A stretch of DNA of 64,000 nucleotides from Archivesica marissinica (taxonomy: Eukaryota; Mollusca; Bivalvia; Venerida; Vesicomyidae). A program made the position numbers and the translations under genes. The DNA is taken from NCBI GenBank assembly GCA_014843695.1, contig CM026398.1, positions 45,136,601-45,200,600 of the forward strand, in the 5' to 3' direction. The notes beneath the pieces are model-generated. The model was not told the DNA's origin, searched no databases, and saw only the letters and a program-made list of their open reading frames with translations. The stretch's first letter is position 1. The number at the start of each line of letters is the position of its first letter. Shown here one piece after another: positions 23,799 to 35,500 of the stretch.

Positions 23799-26700
23799 GT
23801 TACCTTTATATGCCCAGTGCATAGCACAGATATATGGGACATATTGCTTACCTTTATATGCCCAGTGTATAGCACAGATATATGGGACATATTGCTTACC
23901 TTTATATGCCCAGTGCATAGCACAGATATATGGGACCTATTGCTTACCTTTATATGCCCAGTGCATAGCACAGATATATGGGACCTATTGCTTACCTTTA
24001 TATGCCCAGTGCATAGCACAGATATATGGGACATATTGCTTACCTTTATATGCCCAGTGCATAGCAGAGATATATGGGACCTATTGCTTACCTTTATATG
24101 CCCAGTGCATAGCACAGATATATGGGACCTATTGCTTACCTTTATATGCCCAGTGCATAGCACAGATATATGGGACATATTGCTTACCTTTATATGCCCA
24201 GTGCATAGCACAGATATATGGGACCTATTGCTTACCTTTATATGCCCAGTGCATAGCACAGATATATGGGACATATTGCTTACCTTTATATGCCCAGTGC
24301 ATAGCACAGATATATGGGACCTATTGCTTACCTTTATATGCCCAGTGCATAGCACAGATATATGGGACATATTGCTTACCTTTATATGCCCAGTGCATAG
24401 CACAGATATATGGGACCTATTGCTTACCTTTATATGCCCAGTGCATAGCACAGATATATGGGACCTATTGCTTACCTTTATATGCCCAGTGCATAGCACA
24501 GATATATGGGACCTATTGCTTACCTTTATATGCCCAGTGCATAGCACAGATATATGGGACATATTGCTTACCTTTATATGCCCAGTGCATAGCACAGATA
24601 TATGGGACATATTGCTTACCTTTATATGCCCAGTGCATAGCAGAGATATATGGGACCTATTGCTTACCTTTATATGCCCAGTGCATAGCAGAGATATATG
24701 GGACCTATTGCTTACCTTTATATGCCCAGTGCATAGCACAGATATATGGGACATATTGCTTACCTTTATATGGGACCTATTGCTTACCTTTATATGCCCA
24801 GTGCATAGCACAGATATATGGGACATATTGCTTACCTTTATATGCCCAGTGCATAGCACAGCTATATGGGACATATTGCTTACCTTTATATGCCCAGTGC
24901 ATAGCACAGATATATGGGACCTATTGCTTACCTTGATATGCCCAGTGCATAGCACAGATATATGGGACATATTGCTTACCTCTATATGCCCAGTGCATAG
25001 CACAGATATATGGGACCTATTGCTTACCTTTATATGCCCAGTGCATAGCACAGCTATATGGGACCTATTGCTTACCTTTATATGGCTATATGCCCAGTGC
25101 ATAGCACAGCTATATGGGACATATTGCTTACCTTTATATGCCCAGTGCATAGCACAGATATATGGGACCTATTGCTTACCTTTATATGCCCAGTGCATAG
25201 CACAGATATATGGGACATATTGCTTACCTTTATATGCCCAGTGCATAGCAGAGATATATGGGACCTATTGCTTACCTTTATATGCCCAGTGCATAGCAGA
25301 GATATATGGGACCTATTGCTTACCTTTATATGCCCAGTGCATAGCACAGATATATGGGACATATTGCTTACCTGTATATGCCCAGTGCATAGCAGAGATA
25401 TATGGGACCTATTGCTTACCTTTATATGCCCAGTGCATAGCACAGATATATGGGACCTATTGCTTACCTTTATATGCCCAGTGCATAGCACAGATATATG
25501 GGACATATTGCTTACCTTTATATGCCCAGTGCATAGCACATATATATGGAACCTATTGCTTACCTTTATATGCCCAGTGCATAGCACAGATATATGGGAC
25601 ATATTGCTTACCTTTATATGCCCAGTGCATAGCAGAGATATATGGGACCTATTGCTTACCTTTATATGCCCAGTGCATAGCAGAGATATATGGGACCTAT
25701 TGCTTACCTTTATATGCCCAGTGCATAGCACAGATATATGGGACATATTGCTTACCTTTATATGCCCAGTGCATAGCACAGATATATGGGACATATTGCT
25801 TACCTTTATATGCCCAGTGCATAGCACAGATATATGGGTCCTATTGCTTACCTTTATATGCCCAGTGCATAGCACAGATATATGGGACCTATTGCTTACC
25901 TTTATATGCCCAGTGCATAGCACAGATATATGGGACATATTGCTTACCTTTATATGCCCAGTGCATAGCACAGATATATGGGACATATTGCTTACCTTTA
26001 TATGCCCAGTGCATAGCACAGATATATGGGACATATTGCTTACCTTTATATGCCCAGTGCATAGCTGAGATATATGGGACCAATTGCTTACCTGTATATG
26101 CCCAGTGCATAGCAGAGATATATGGGACCTATTGCTTACCTTTATATGCACAGTGCATAGCACAGATATATGGGACATATTGCTTACCTTTATATGGGAC
26201 CTATTGCTTACCTTTATATGCCCAGTGCATAGCACAGATATATGGGACCTATTGCTTACCTTTATATGGGACCTATTGCTTACCTTTATATGCCCAGTGC
26301 ATAGCACAGATATATGGGACATATTGCTTACCTTTATATGGGACATATTGCTTACCTTTATATGGGACCTATTGCTTACCTATATATGCCCAGTGCATAG
26401 CACAGATATATGGGACATATTGCTTACCTTTATATGCCCAGTGCATAGTACAGATATATGGGACATATTGCTTACCTTTATATGCCCAGTGCATAGCACA
26501 GATATATGGGACCTATTGCTTACCTTTATATGCCCAGTGCATAGCACAGATATATGGGACATATTGCTTACCTTTATATGCCCAGTGCATAGCACAGATA
26601 TATGGGACCTATTGCTTACCTTTATATGCCCAGTGCATATCACAGATATATGGGACCTATTGCTTATCTTTATATGCCCAGTGCATAGCACATATATATG

Positions 26701-29700
26701 GGACCTATTGCTTACCTTTATATGCCCAGTGCATAGCACAGATATATGGGACCTATTGCTTACCTTTATATGCCCAGTGCATAGCACAGATATATGGGAC
26801 CTATTGCTTACCTTTATATGCCCAGTGCATAGCACAGATATATGGGACATATTGCTTACCTTTATATGCCCAGTGCATAGCACAGATATATGGGACCTAT
26901 TGCTTACCTTTATATGCCCAGTGCATATCACAGATATATGGGACCTATTGCTTATCTTTATATGCCCAGTGCATAGCACATATATATGGGACCTATTGCT
27001 TACCTTTATATGCCCAGTGCATAGCACAGATATATGGGACCTATTGCTTACCTTTATATGCCCAGTGCATAGCACAGATATATGGGACCTATTGCTTACC
27101 TTTATATGCCCAGTGCATAGCACAGATATATGGGACATATTGCTTACCTTTATATGCCCAGTGCATAGCACAGATATATGGGACCTATTGCTTACCTTTA
27201 TATGCCCAGTGCATAGCACAGATATATGGGACCTATTGCTTACCTATATATGCCCAGTGCATAGCACAGATATATGGGACCTATTGCTTACCTTTATATG
27301 CCCAGTGCATAGCACAGATATATGGGACCTATTGCTTACCTATATATGCCCAGTGCATAGCACAGATATATGGGACATATTGCTTACCTTTATATGCCCA
27401 GTGCATAGCACAGATATATGGGACCTATTGCTTACCTTTATATGCACAGTGTAGCACAGATATATGGGACCTATTGCTTACCTTTATATGCCCAGTGTAG
27501 CACAGATATATGGGACCTATTGCTTGCCTTTATATGCCCAGTGCATAGCACAGATATATGGGACCTATTGCTTACCTTTATATGCCCAGTGCATAGCACA
27601 GATATATGGGACCTATTGCTTACCTTTATATGCCCAGTGCATAGCACAGATATGTGGGACCTATTGCTTACCTTTATATGCCCAGCGCATAGCAGAGATA
27701 TATGGGACCTATTGCTTACCTTTATATGCCCAGTGCATAGCACAGATGTATGGGACCTATTGCTTACCTTTATATGCCCAGTGCATAGCACAGATATATG
27801 GGACCTATTGCTTACCTTTATATGCCCAGTGCATAGCACAGATATATGGGACCTATTGCTTACCTTTATATGCCCAGTGCATAGCACAGATATATGGGAC
27901 ATATTGCTTACCTTTATATGCCCAGTGCATAGCAGAGATATATGGGACCTATTGCTTACCTTTATATGCCCAGTGCATAGCAGAGATATATGGGACCTAT
28001 TGCTTACCTTTATATGCCCAGTGCATAGCACAGATATATGGGACATATTGCTTACCTTTATATGCCCAGTGCATAGCAGATATATATGGGACCTATTGCT
28101 TACCTTTATATGCCCAGTGCATAGCACAGATATATGGGACCTATTGCTTACCTTTATATGCCCAGTGCATAGCACAGATATATGGGACATATTGCTTACC
28201 TTTATATGCCCAGTGCATAGCACAGCTATATGGGACCTATTGCTTACCTTTATATGCCCAATGCATAGCACCGATATATGGGACATATTGCTTACCTTTA
28301 TATGCCCAGTGCATAGCACATATATATGGAACCTATTGCTTACCTTTATATGCCCAGTGCATAGCACAGATATATGGGACATATTGCTTACCTTTATATG
28401 CCCAGTGCATAGCACAGATATATGGGACCTATTGCTTACCTTTATATGCCCAGTGCATAGCACAGATATATGGGACCTATTGCTTACCTTTATATGCCCA
28501 GTGCATAGCACAGATATATGGGACCTATTGCTTACCTTTATATGCCCAGTGCATAGCACAGATATATGGGACATATTGCTTACCTTTATATGCCCAGTGC
28601 ATAGCACAGATATATGGGACATATTGCTTACCTTTATATGCCCAGTGCATAGCAGAGATATATGGGACCTATTGCTTACCTTTATATGCCCAGTGCATAG
28701 CAGAGATATATGTGACCTATTGCTTACCTTTATATGCCCAGTGCATAGCACAGATATATGGGACATATTGCTTACCTTTATATGGGACCTATTGCTTACC
28801 TTTATATGCCCAGTGCATAGCACAGATATATGGGACCCATTGCTTACCTTTATATGGGACCTATTGCTTACCTTTATATGCCCAGTGCATAGCACAGATA
28901 TATGGGACATATTGCTTACCTTTATATGGGACATATTGCTTACCTTTATATGGGACCTATTGCTTACCTATATATGCCCAGTGCATAGCACAGATATATG
29001 GGACATATTGCTTACCTTTATATGCCCAGTGCATAGCACAGATATATGGGACATATTGCTTACCTTTATATGCCCAGTGCATAGCACAGATATATGGGAC
29101 CTATTGTTTACCTTTATATGCCCAGTGCATAGCACAGATATATGGGACATATTGATTACCTTTATATGCCCAGTGCATAGCACAGATATATGGGACCTTT
29201 GCTTACCTTTATATGCCCAGTGCATAGCACATATATATGGGACCTATTGCTTACCTTTATATGCCCAGTGCATATCACAGATATATGGGACCTATTGCTT
29301 ACCTTTATATGCCCAGTGCATAGCACAGATATATGGGACCTATTGCTTACCTTTATATGCCCAGTGCATAGCACAGATATATGGGACCTATTGCTTACCT
29401 TTATATGCCCAGTGCATAGCACAGATATATGGGACCTATTGCTTACCTTTATATGCCCAGTGCATAGCACAGATATATGGGACATATTGCTTACCTTTAT
29501 ATGCCCAGTGCATAGCACAGATATATGGGACATATTGCTTACCTTTATATGCCCAGTGCATAGCAGAGATATATGGGACCTATTGCTTACCTTTATATGC
29601 CCAGTGCATAGCAGAGATATATGTGACCTATTGCTTACCTTTATATGCCCAGTGCATAGCACAGATATATGGGACATATTGCTTACCTTTATATGGGACC

Positions 29701-30525
29701 TATTGCTTACCTTTATATGCCCAGTGCATAGCACAGATATATGGGACCCATTGCTTACCTTTATATGGGACCTATTGCTTACCTTTATATGCCCAGTGCA
29801 TAGCACAGATATATGGGACATATTGCTTACCTTTATATGGGACCTATTGCTTACCTATATATGCCCAGTGCATAGCACAGATATATGGGACATATTGCTT
29901 ACCTTTATATGCCCAGTGCATAGCACAGATATATGGGACATATTGCTTACCTTTAGATGCCCAGTGCATAGCACAGATATATGGGACCTATTGTTTACCT
30001 TTATATGCCCAGTGCATAGCACAGATATATGGGACATATTGATTACCTTTATATGCCCAGTGCATAGCACAGATATATGGGACCTATTGCTTACCTTTAT
30101 ATGCCCAGTGCATATCACAGATATATGGGACCTTTGCTTACCTTTATATGCCCAGTGCATAGCACATATATATGGGACCTATTGCTTACCTTTATATGCC
30201 CAGTGCATAGCACAGATATATGGGACCTATTGCTTACCTTTATATGCCCAGTGCATAGCACAGATATATGGGACCTATTGCTTACCTTTATATGCCCAGT
30301 GCATAGCACAGATATATGGGACCTATTGCTTACCTTTATATGCCCAGTGCATAGCACAGATATATGGGACCTATTGCTTACCTTTATATGCCCAGTGCAT
30401 AGCACAGATATATGGGACCTATTGCTTACCTTTATATGCCCAGTGTATAGCACAGATATATGGGACCTATTGCTTACCTTTATATGCCCAGTGTATAGCA
30501 CAGATATATGGGACCTATTGCTTAC
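23799..30525. repeat. 48-bp minisatellite array (about 140 units), fills the last intron
   Basis: Units carry TTTATATGCCCAGTGCATAG, CACAGATATATGGGACCTAT and TGCTTACC. The main variants are GGGACATAT for GGGACCTAT and CAGAGAT for CACAGAT. Some units are cut to 24 bases by loss of the sequence between the two TATATG motifs (for example near 24770, 26190, 26265, 28780). Forty-eight is a multiple of 3 and lacks stops in several frames on both strands, so the very long open frames here are artefacts. On the minus strand every unit contains AAAGGTAAGCAATAGG, a near-copy of the real donor at the array's edge. Confidence 0.97.
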
Positions 30526-30660
30526 CTTCCACGTTGATTGCATTTATTTCAGAGTCTTGCAATTTGCTCTCTGCCTCTTCACTTTTCAATCTGTCTTCTC
30601 TCACTAGTTGCTGTACCTTTATTAGGCGGTCACCTGCACTACTCCCAACAATCTCTGAGC
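30526..30660 (-). CDS. Internal exon of the coiled-coil protein gene
   Basis: It is bounded on the minus strand by an acceptor (TTCTAATTTAAG, then 30660) and the donor GGAAG|GTAAGC (exon ends 30526). It enters and leaves in phase 1 and encodes SEIVGSSAGDRLIKVQQLVR, then EDRLKSEEAESKLQDSEINA and INVE. The heptad-like spacing of Leu, Ile and Val suggests a coiled coil. The donor's first intron bases are the first bases of the 48-bp array, with no unique intron sequence between. Confidence 0.85.
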
Positions 30661-30699
30661 CTTAAATTAGAATACTAGCATAAACATGTACAATCACAT

Positions 30700-30992
30700 G
30701 TGTGTGTTTTACGTTTATTTATCGTCGCTACCAGTTGCCCATATGAGTGATGCCTCCTGAAGAGATTAGTAATTTTAGAATTTTGGAGGATAGTGCAATG
30801 ATACAGACAGAGACCCATTCCAGAGTCTCATCTGGTTCTCTTACGTGCACAGTGTAAAGTACTGACACGAGACCTCGGTTTTAAGTCCCATCTGAACGAC
30901 TGTTAATATTATTAGGTTCGGACGGGTGATCGGACCTGTCATCCCTAGATTTACAGTCCACCATATTAACCACTGTACAACTGGCTCGTCTT
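30700..30992 (-). mobile_element. SINE family 1, diverged copy in an intron
   Basis: The tail (GTTTTACGTTTATTTATCGT as seen on the plus strand), core (CGAGACCTCGG) and head are all present. The head has several changes: GTTCGGACGGGTGATCGGAC, with a broken B box. It lies antisense to nothing: element and gene run in the same direction on the minus strand. Confidence 0.85.
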
Positions 30993-31004
30993 TGTACATT
31001 CATT

Positions 31005-31240
31005 GAGTCTATACAAATTTATTTTAGCTCGATTGCGAAACAAGTTCTTACAACTTATATTAATCACTCTCGAGACCTCATTCCTGATGGAATCCATCGC
31101 CATGAAGGAGAGAGAAGAGGCAATGTGGAATTTAAATGCCTTGCCTAAGGGCACCATCGTAATGGCTCCAGCGGGGCTCGAACTCCGGACCTTTCGCACC
31201 TGAAGCGAACGCGCATCCACTGCGCTATCACGACTTCCAC
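31005..31240 (-). mobile_element. SINE family 2, full-length copy in an intron
   Basis: The minus strand has the tRNA-like head (GATAGCGCAGTGGATGCGCG and GGAGTTCGAGCCCCGC), the core (TGCCCTTAGGCAAGGCATTT), the ATGGATTCCATCAGGAATGA block and the tail (GTTTCGCAATCGAGCTAAAA). The anticodon loop TTCAGGT would present CAG, so a leucine-type tRNA ancestor is inferred. Confidence 0.9.
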
Positions 31241-31732
31241 ATGTATAGATACACCATAGCTTATTTATAGTCACCTGTCCTACTTACCTCTCATATATAC
31301 ACATTATTTCCAAGCAATAATATACAACAACAACAACAACAATAATTTATTGCGTAAAACACCTATAAGATGCTTAGAGCAAATACAATAGTTTCACATT
31401 GTAGTGGATACACAAAAATAATTACCGAGAGGTCTCTTTAATAAAATCTTGTGAAAAGATAACAGTTTGAATCACAAAGATCTGTTCTGCATAAATATGT
31501 TTACGGTGAGTTGTATGTATTAATATAATTACATGTTTGTATTTAAATATTAGAATGTATTAATGTCTAGTCCTACTGATTAATGCATAATATAATAATA
31601 AAACAAATTATGAACTTATAAGTATTAAAGGTTTGTGCTGCACTGGCATTTTCTTAACATGAATAAATATGTCAGCTCGTCATACATGGAATAACACAAA
31701 ACAGCTGATTTCACAAATAGTGACGCTCCAGT

Positions 31733-32388
31733 GAAAGTATGGGACACATTGCAACATAACGGTCCAAAACCTAACCACTAACAGAACTGCCCCTGAAACA
31801 CGGGACACATTGCAACATAACGGTCCAAAACCTAACCACTAACAGAACTGCCCCTGAAACATGGGACACATTGCAACATAACGGTCCAAAACCTAACCAC
31901 TAACAGAACTGCACCTGAAACATGGGACACATTGCAACATAACGGTCCAAAACCTAACCACTAACAGAACTGCCCCTGAAACATGGGACACATTGCAACA
32001 TAACGGTCCAAAACCTAACCACTAACGAAACTGCTCTTGAAATACGGGACATATTACAACAGAAGGGAAATCAAAACCTAACCACTAACGAAACTGCTCT
32101 TGAAATACGGGACATATTACAACAGAAGGGAAATCAAAACCTAACCACTAACGAAACTGCTCTTGAAATACGGGACACATTACAACAGAAGGGAAATCAA
32201 AACCTAACCACTAATGAAACTGCACTTGAAATACGGGACACATTGCAGCATAATGGTTCAAAACCTAACCACTAACGAAACTGCTCTTGAAATACGGGAC
32301 ATATTACAACACAATGGTTCAAAACCTAACCACTAACGAAACTGCTCTTGAAATACGGGACACATTACAACAGAAGGGAAATCAAAAC
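31733..32388. repeat. 61- to 63-bp minisatellite array (about 11 units), intronic
   Basis: Five or so units have GGGACACATTGCAACATAAC, CGGTCCAAAACC and TAACCACTAAC (61 bp). The rest have GGGACATATTACAACAGAAG and GGAAATCAAAACCTAACCAC (63 bp). The last unit abuts the donor of the exon at 32389-32458. On the minus strand each unit carries TTAGGTTTTG, close to the donor ACAG|GTTTTG. Confidence 0.95.
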
Positions 32389-32458
32389 CTGTCATATACG
32401 CAATTTCCGCTGCCGTGTTTAACAGAAACTCTGCACTCTTGAAAACCATTTCCAAATC
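32389..32458 (-). CDS. Small internal exon of the coiled-coil protein gene
   Basis: On the minus strand TATATTTCTAG is followed by 70 coding bases reading DLEMVFKSAEFLLNTAAEIA and YMT, then one base of a split codon. The donor is ACAG|GTTTTG, a weak match to consensus. It enters in phase 0, matching the end of the upstream exon (GAT|GTAAGT), and leaves in phase 1, completing Gly with the next exon. Confidence 0.8.
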
Positions 32459-32534
32459 CTAGAAATATAAAAATAATGAGTTGTGAGAAGTTCCAATGTA
32501 TACGAACACATATCGATTATGCCAAACAGTTTGC

Positions 32535-32781
32535 TTAACCCATTTCATTCTGGATACCGTTCAAACAGTATTTGCAAAGAATATAGAGCCAGATCAACCG
32601 CCACAGAACATTCCATCTGATCAGGCTCTATGCTGTTTGCTATTCAGATGATCTTGCTAAGGCACTTGGCTATGTAGCAAACAACATAGATCCTGATCAG
32701 CACGCAGCGTCACGCTGCAGCTGATCTGGATCTATGTTGTTTGCATAAGCCTTTAAATATATCCAGAATGAAATGGGTTAA
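32535..32781. mobile_element. piggyBac-type MITE (TTAA target), copy A
   Basis: TTAA bounds both ends. The terminal inverted repeats CCCATTTCATTCTGGATA are identical over 18 bases. Inside is a second inverted motif (CATAGATCCTGATCAG against CTGATCTGGATCTATG). TTAA duplications with CCC-starting ends are diagnostic of piggyBac-mobilised elements. It encodes no protein and lies in an intron of the minus-strand gene. Confidence 0.9.
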
Positions 32782-33026
32782 ATAGATTAAATGTTTATTT
32801 TTCACTACTGCTGACAGTTTCGTATGGACACATACATGTGTAGACCTATAATTATGTGTGTTGTTTCCACATATATTTATATCACGACAATCTTTGGACC
32901 AATCAAATTGCTTCCCTATCCACTCCAATTCAGGAATGAATATTGGCTGCCGCCATACATGCTATCCTTAAACACGCCCGATGTATTTCATACCCCAATG
33001 GAAACTATTAACATGTGATCCATTAC

Positions 33027-33278
33027 TTAACACTTTGCATTCTAGTGGCAGATAAAATCACATTTGCAAACAGCATAGATTAAGAGCCAAATCAGATGGC
33101 ACAGAGTGTGCCCTCTGATCAGACTCTATGCTTTTTGCTATTTGGATAGTGGAGCTAAAACATTTGGCTGAATAGCAAACAAGATTGATCCTGATCAGAC
33201 GCGGTGTTACGCTGCGGCTGATCTGGATATATGTTGTTTGCAAATGTGATTTTATTTACTCAGCATGCATAGGGTTAA
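33027..33278. mobile_element. piggyBac-type MITE (TTAA target), diverged copy B
   Basis: TTAA lies at 33027-33030 and 33275-33278. The ends are diverged inverted repeats: CACTTTGCATTCTAGTGGCA against CCCTATGCATGCTGAGTAAA. The interior shares TGATCCTGATCAG and GCTGATCTGGAT with the element at 32535-32781, so the two belong to one family. Confidence 0.75.
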
Positions 33279-33652
33279 TTATACATTTATATTTACATTA
33301 AATTATTCAAAAAATATCAAACACTGACCAACACTGTGAATGTGCATGCCCATGACTTTGAGTGTGCATGTCAGCTGTTGAGGAAATTCAGACGATATAA
33401 ACAGAGCGCTGTATACGTTCATCGAAGGAAATGGAATAGCCATGTAAACTTCATCAATAAATTAACAATCACTATTCCCTAGATGTTTTCTTGTATTATT
33501 TTTAAACTCAAGTCCATCCCAATGTGGACAGTGTCCATGTTTACCAATTGTGCAGATTATAATTTGCAGAAGCAGCCATGATGGTGGATGCTGGTGCCAC
33601 TTACTTACATATTTATAAATTAGGTATGTGTCACAATAAGATAATCACTTAC

Positions 33653-33784
33653 ATCTCTCGTTCTTTTTGAACTAGCGACAAGACTGCGTCCTTCGATGAT
33701 AAGGTCCCATATTCGAGCCTCCTCATGTGGGTTACCTAATACTGTCAACTTAAATTCCAGTAAGAACTTAACAGCTAACAGTGC
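33653..33784 (-). CDS. Most upstream recognised exon of the coiled-coil protein gene
   Basis: The acceptor CATATTTTAG precedes 33784 and the donor AGAGAT|GTAAGT follows 33653. It has 132 bases in phase 0 at both ends: ALLAVKFLLEFKLTVLGNPH, then EEARIWDLIIEGRSLVASSK and RTRD. The other two frames hit stops at once. A helical, hydrophobic start is followed by a charged segment. No earlier exon or start codon was found between here and the gap. Confidence 0.85.
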
Positions 33785-33974
33785 CTAAAATATGAAACAT
33801 GAAAGAATATTCATACCATCTATTTACCATTCACAGACGCTTGGGTCTGGACAAATAGTTTCAGGTTCACAACCAATTGTTTTATTGTTTTGATAAACCA
33901 CAGGCTTGACACTATACATAACAAAATATTAGGCATGATCCAAGCATATTTAAAAATGACACCCCGTCACTAGT

Positions 33975-34215
33975 TTAACCCTTTCAACATCACAGACCTC
34001 TAAATAGGCTTACAAAAAGTGTAGATCCAGATGAGCCGGCTCGTAACGAGCCGTCTCATCAGGATCTGCACTTTTTGCCAGTGATATGACTATTTTTAGA
34101 CATAATTACCCATTTTGATAAATGAACTTGCCCAAATGTGATTTTCTGATTCATTTATTGGTTTATGAATATCATGGACCAGTCCATGTGAGTTACTTGG
34201 TGTTGAATGGGTTAA
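33975..34215. mobile_element. piggyBac-type MITE with internal hairpin, copy 1
   Basis: It has TTAA at both ends and inverted ends CCCTTTCAACATCA against CCCATTCAACACCA. A central hairpin lies around GAGCCGGCTCGTAACGAGCC (about 34034-34053), extended by AGATCCAGATGAG and CTCATCAGGATCT. The same element is at 45361-45603. Confidence 0.92.
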
Positions 34216-34579
34216 ACATAGTTTATTTCGTCACTATCGGAGTAATTATGGTTCATTGGTTTTGAACCCGAAACCACATGTCCAGACCAAACCGTCTATG
34301 CATACATTATAACATAGATTAGAAGAAGTTTTTATTTCATCAAATACAAGCAAACAATATAACATATGAAGTAGGTCAAAAATGACCCATGATCAAATAT
34401 GGTATAATAGTAGTGTATTTCGCCAGTCAATCGTATACTGATCACAAGACTTCAACAATTTGGAACAACACGATTTTAATAAAACATATGGTGGACTGTT
34501 TTCCTAGGGGAGATAACTATACATAATGTATGAAACATATTAAACAAAAGTACTATACATTATGTAAGTACTGGTGCAC

Positions 34580-35486
34580 AGACGGATCTGTAGCCCAGTG
34601 GTAAAACGCTGAAAAGAAAAGACTGGTAATCCAGGGATCGCAGGTTCGATCCCCCGTCTGACCCTAATAAAATTAACAGTCTTTCAGATGGGACGTTAAA
34701 CCGAGGTCTCGTGTTGGTGCTTTACACTGTGCACGTAAAAGAACCAGAGGAGACTCTGTAATGGGTCTGTCTGTATCATTGCACTATCCCCAAAATCTAA
34801 AATTACTAATCTCTTCAGGAGGCGTCGCTCATATGGGCAACCGGTAGCGACGATAAATAAACGTAAAACACACACAATTGACCTGGAAGTTCAAGTTAGC
34901 GTTCTGATTGGATTATTAGAATGTAACAAGATGTTTTTTTATATATGAAGAACACTCATAATCCAATCAGAACGCTCGTTTCAACGCTGGTTTCAACGCG
35001 AATTGCGCCGCTTTAGAAATTTTCAAAACAAATTGAAAATGCTACGAAATCTCTTTTTGACGTACATTTTTGCCGAATAAACCTACACGTTAGTGGAAAC
35101 ACATTTTATTGATAATGTTATTCACAGTTAAAACTCTCCCGTCGAAGATTTATTTTTGTTGCTGACAGAACCCGTGTCCTAGTATGGAAATGTGACCTGC
35201 TATGGCCAATGTATGTGACAATTGTTTGCAAAGTATACATACATGCAGCTTAAAGTTGTGTTTTATTTGAAGAACAATATAAAGACTCGGGATAGGCGTT
35301 ATATTTGGACAGCTTTGTACAAAATTGTTTCAGATATGGCCATTTTACTGATCGATGCGAAATCTGACATCCCACAGAGTAGAATCCCTGTACTTAAATA
35401 TATATACTAGTACCCCCAAACGTGCCGAATCCCTGTGGCTCATATGGGCAACCGGTAGCGACGATAAAGTAATGTAAAACACACAC
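34580..35486 (+). mobile_element. SINE family 1 interrupted by the 560-bp foldback element
   Basis: AAGTACTGGTGCAC (14 bases) lies at 34566-34579 and 35487-35500 and bounds the whole composite. The SINE runs 34580-34876, with a 9-base insertion (AAAAGAAAA) in its anticodon arm. The element shared with 10006-10663 occupies about 34877-35436. A second copy of the last 48 bases of the SINE tail follows (about 35439-35486). Confidence 0.8.
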
Positions 35487-35500
35487 AAGTACTGGTGCAC

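Noticed and set aside
23663..30665. Open frames of up to about 1250 codons on both strands
   Set aside because: The 48-base unit is a multiple of 3 and stop-free in several frames of both strands. The region is intronic to a phase-matched gene on the minus strand.
31003..31203. Short ORFs inside SINE copies (also near 51800, 53200, 40500)
   Set aside because: They recur at the same place in several SINE copies and follow SINE sequence rather than codon logic.
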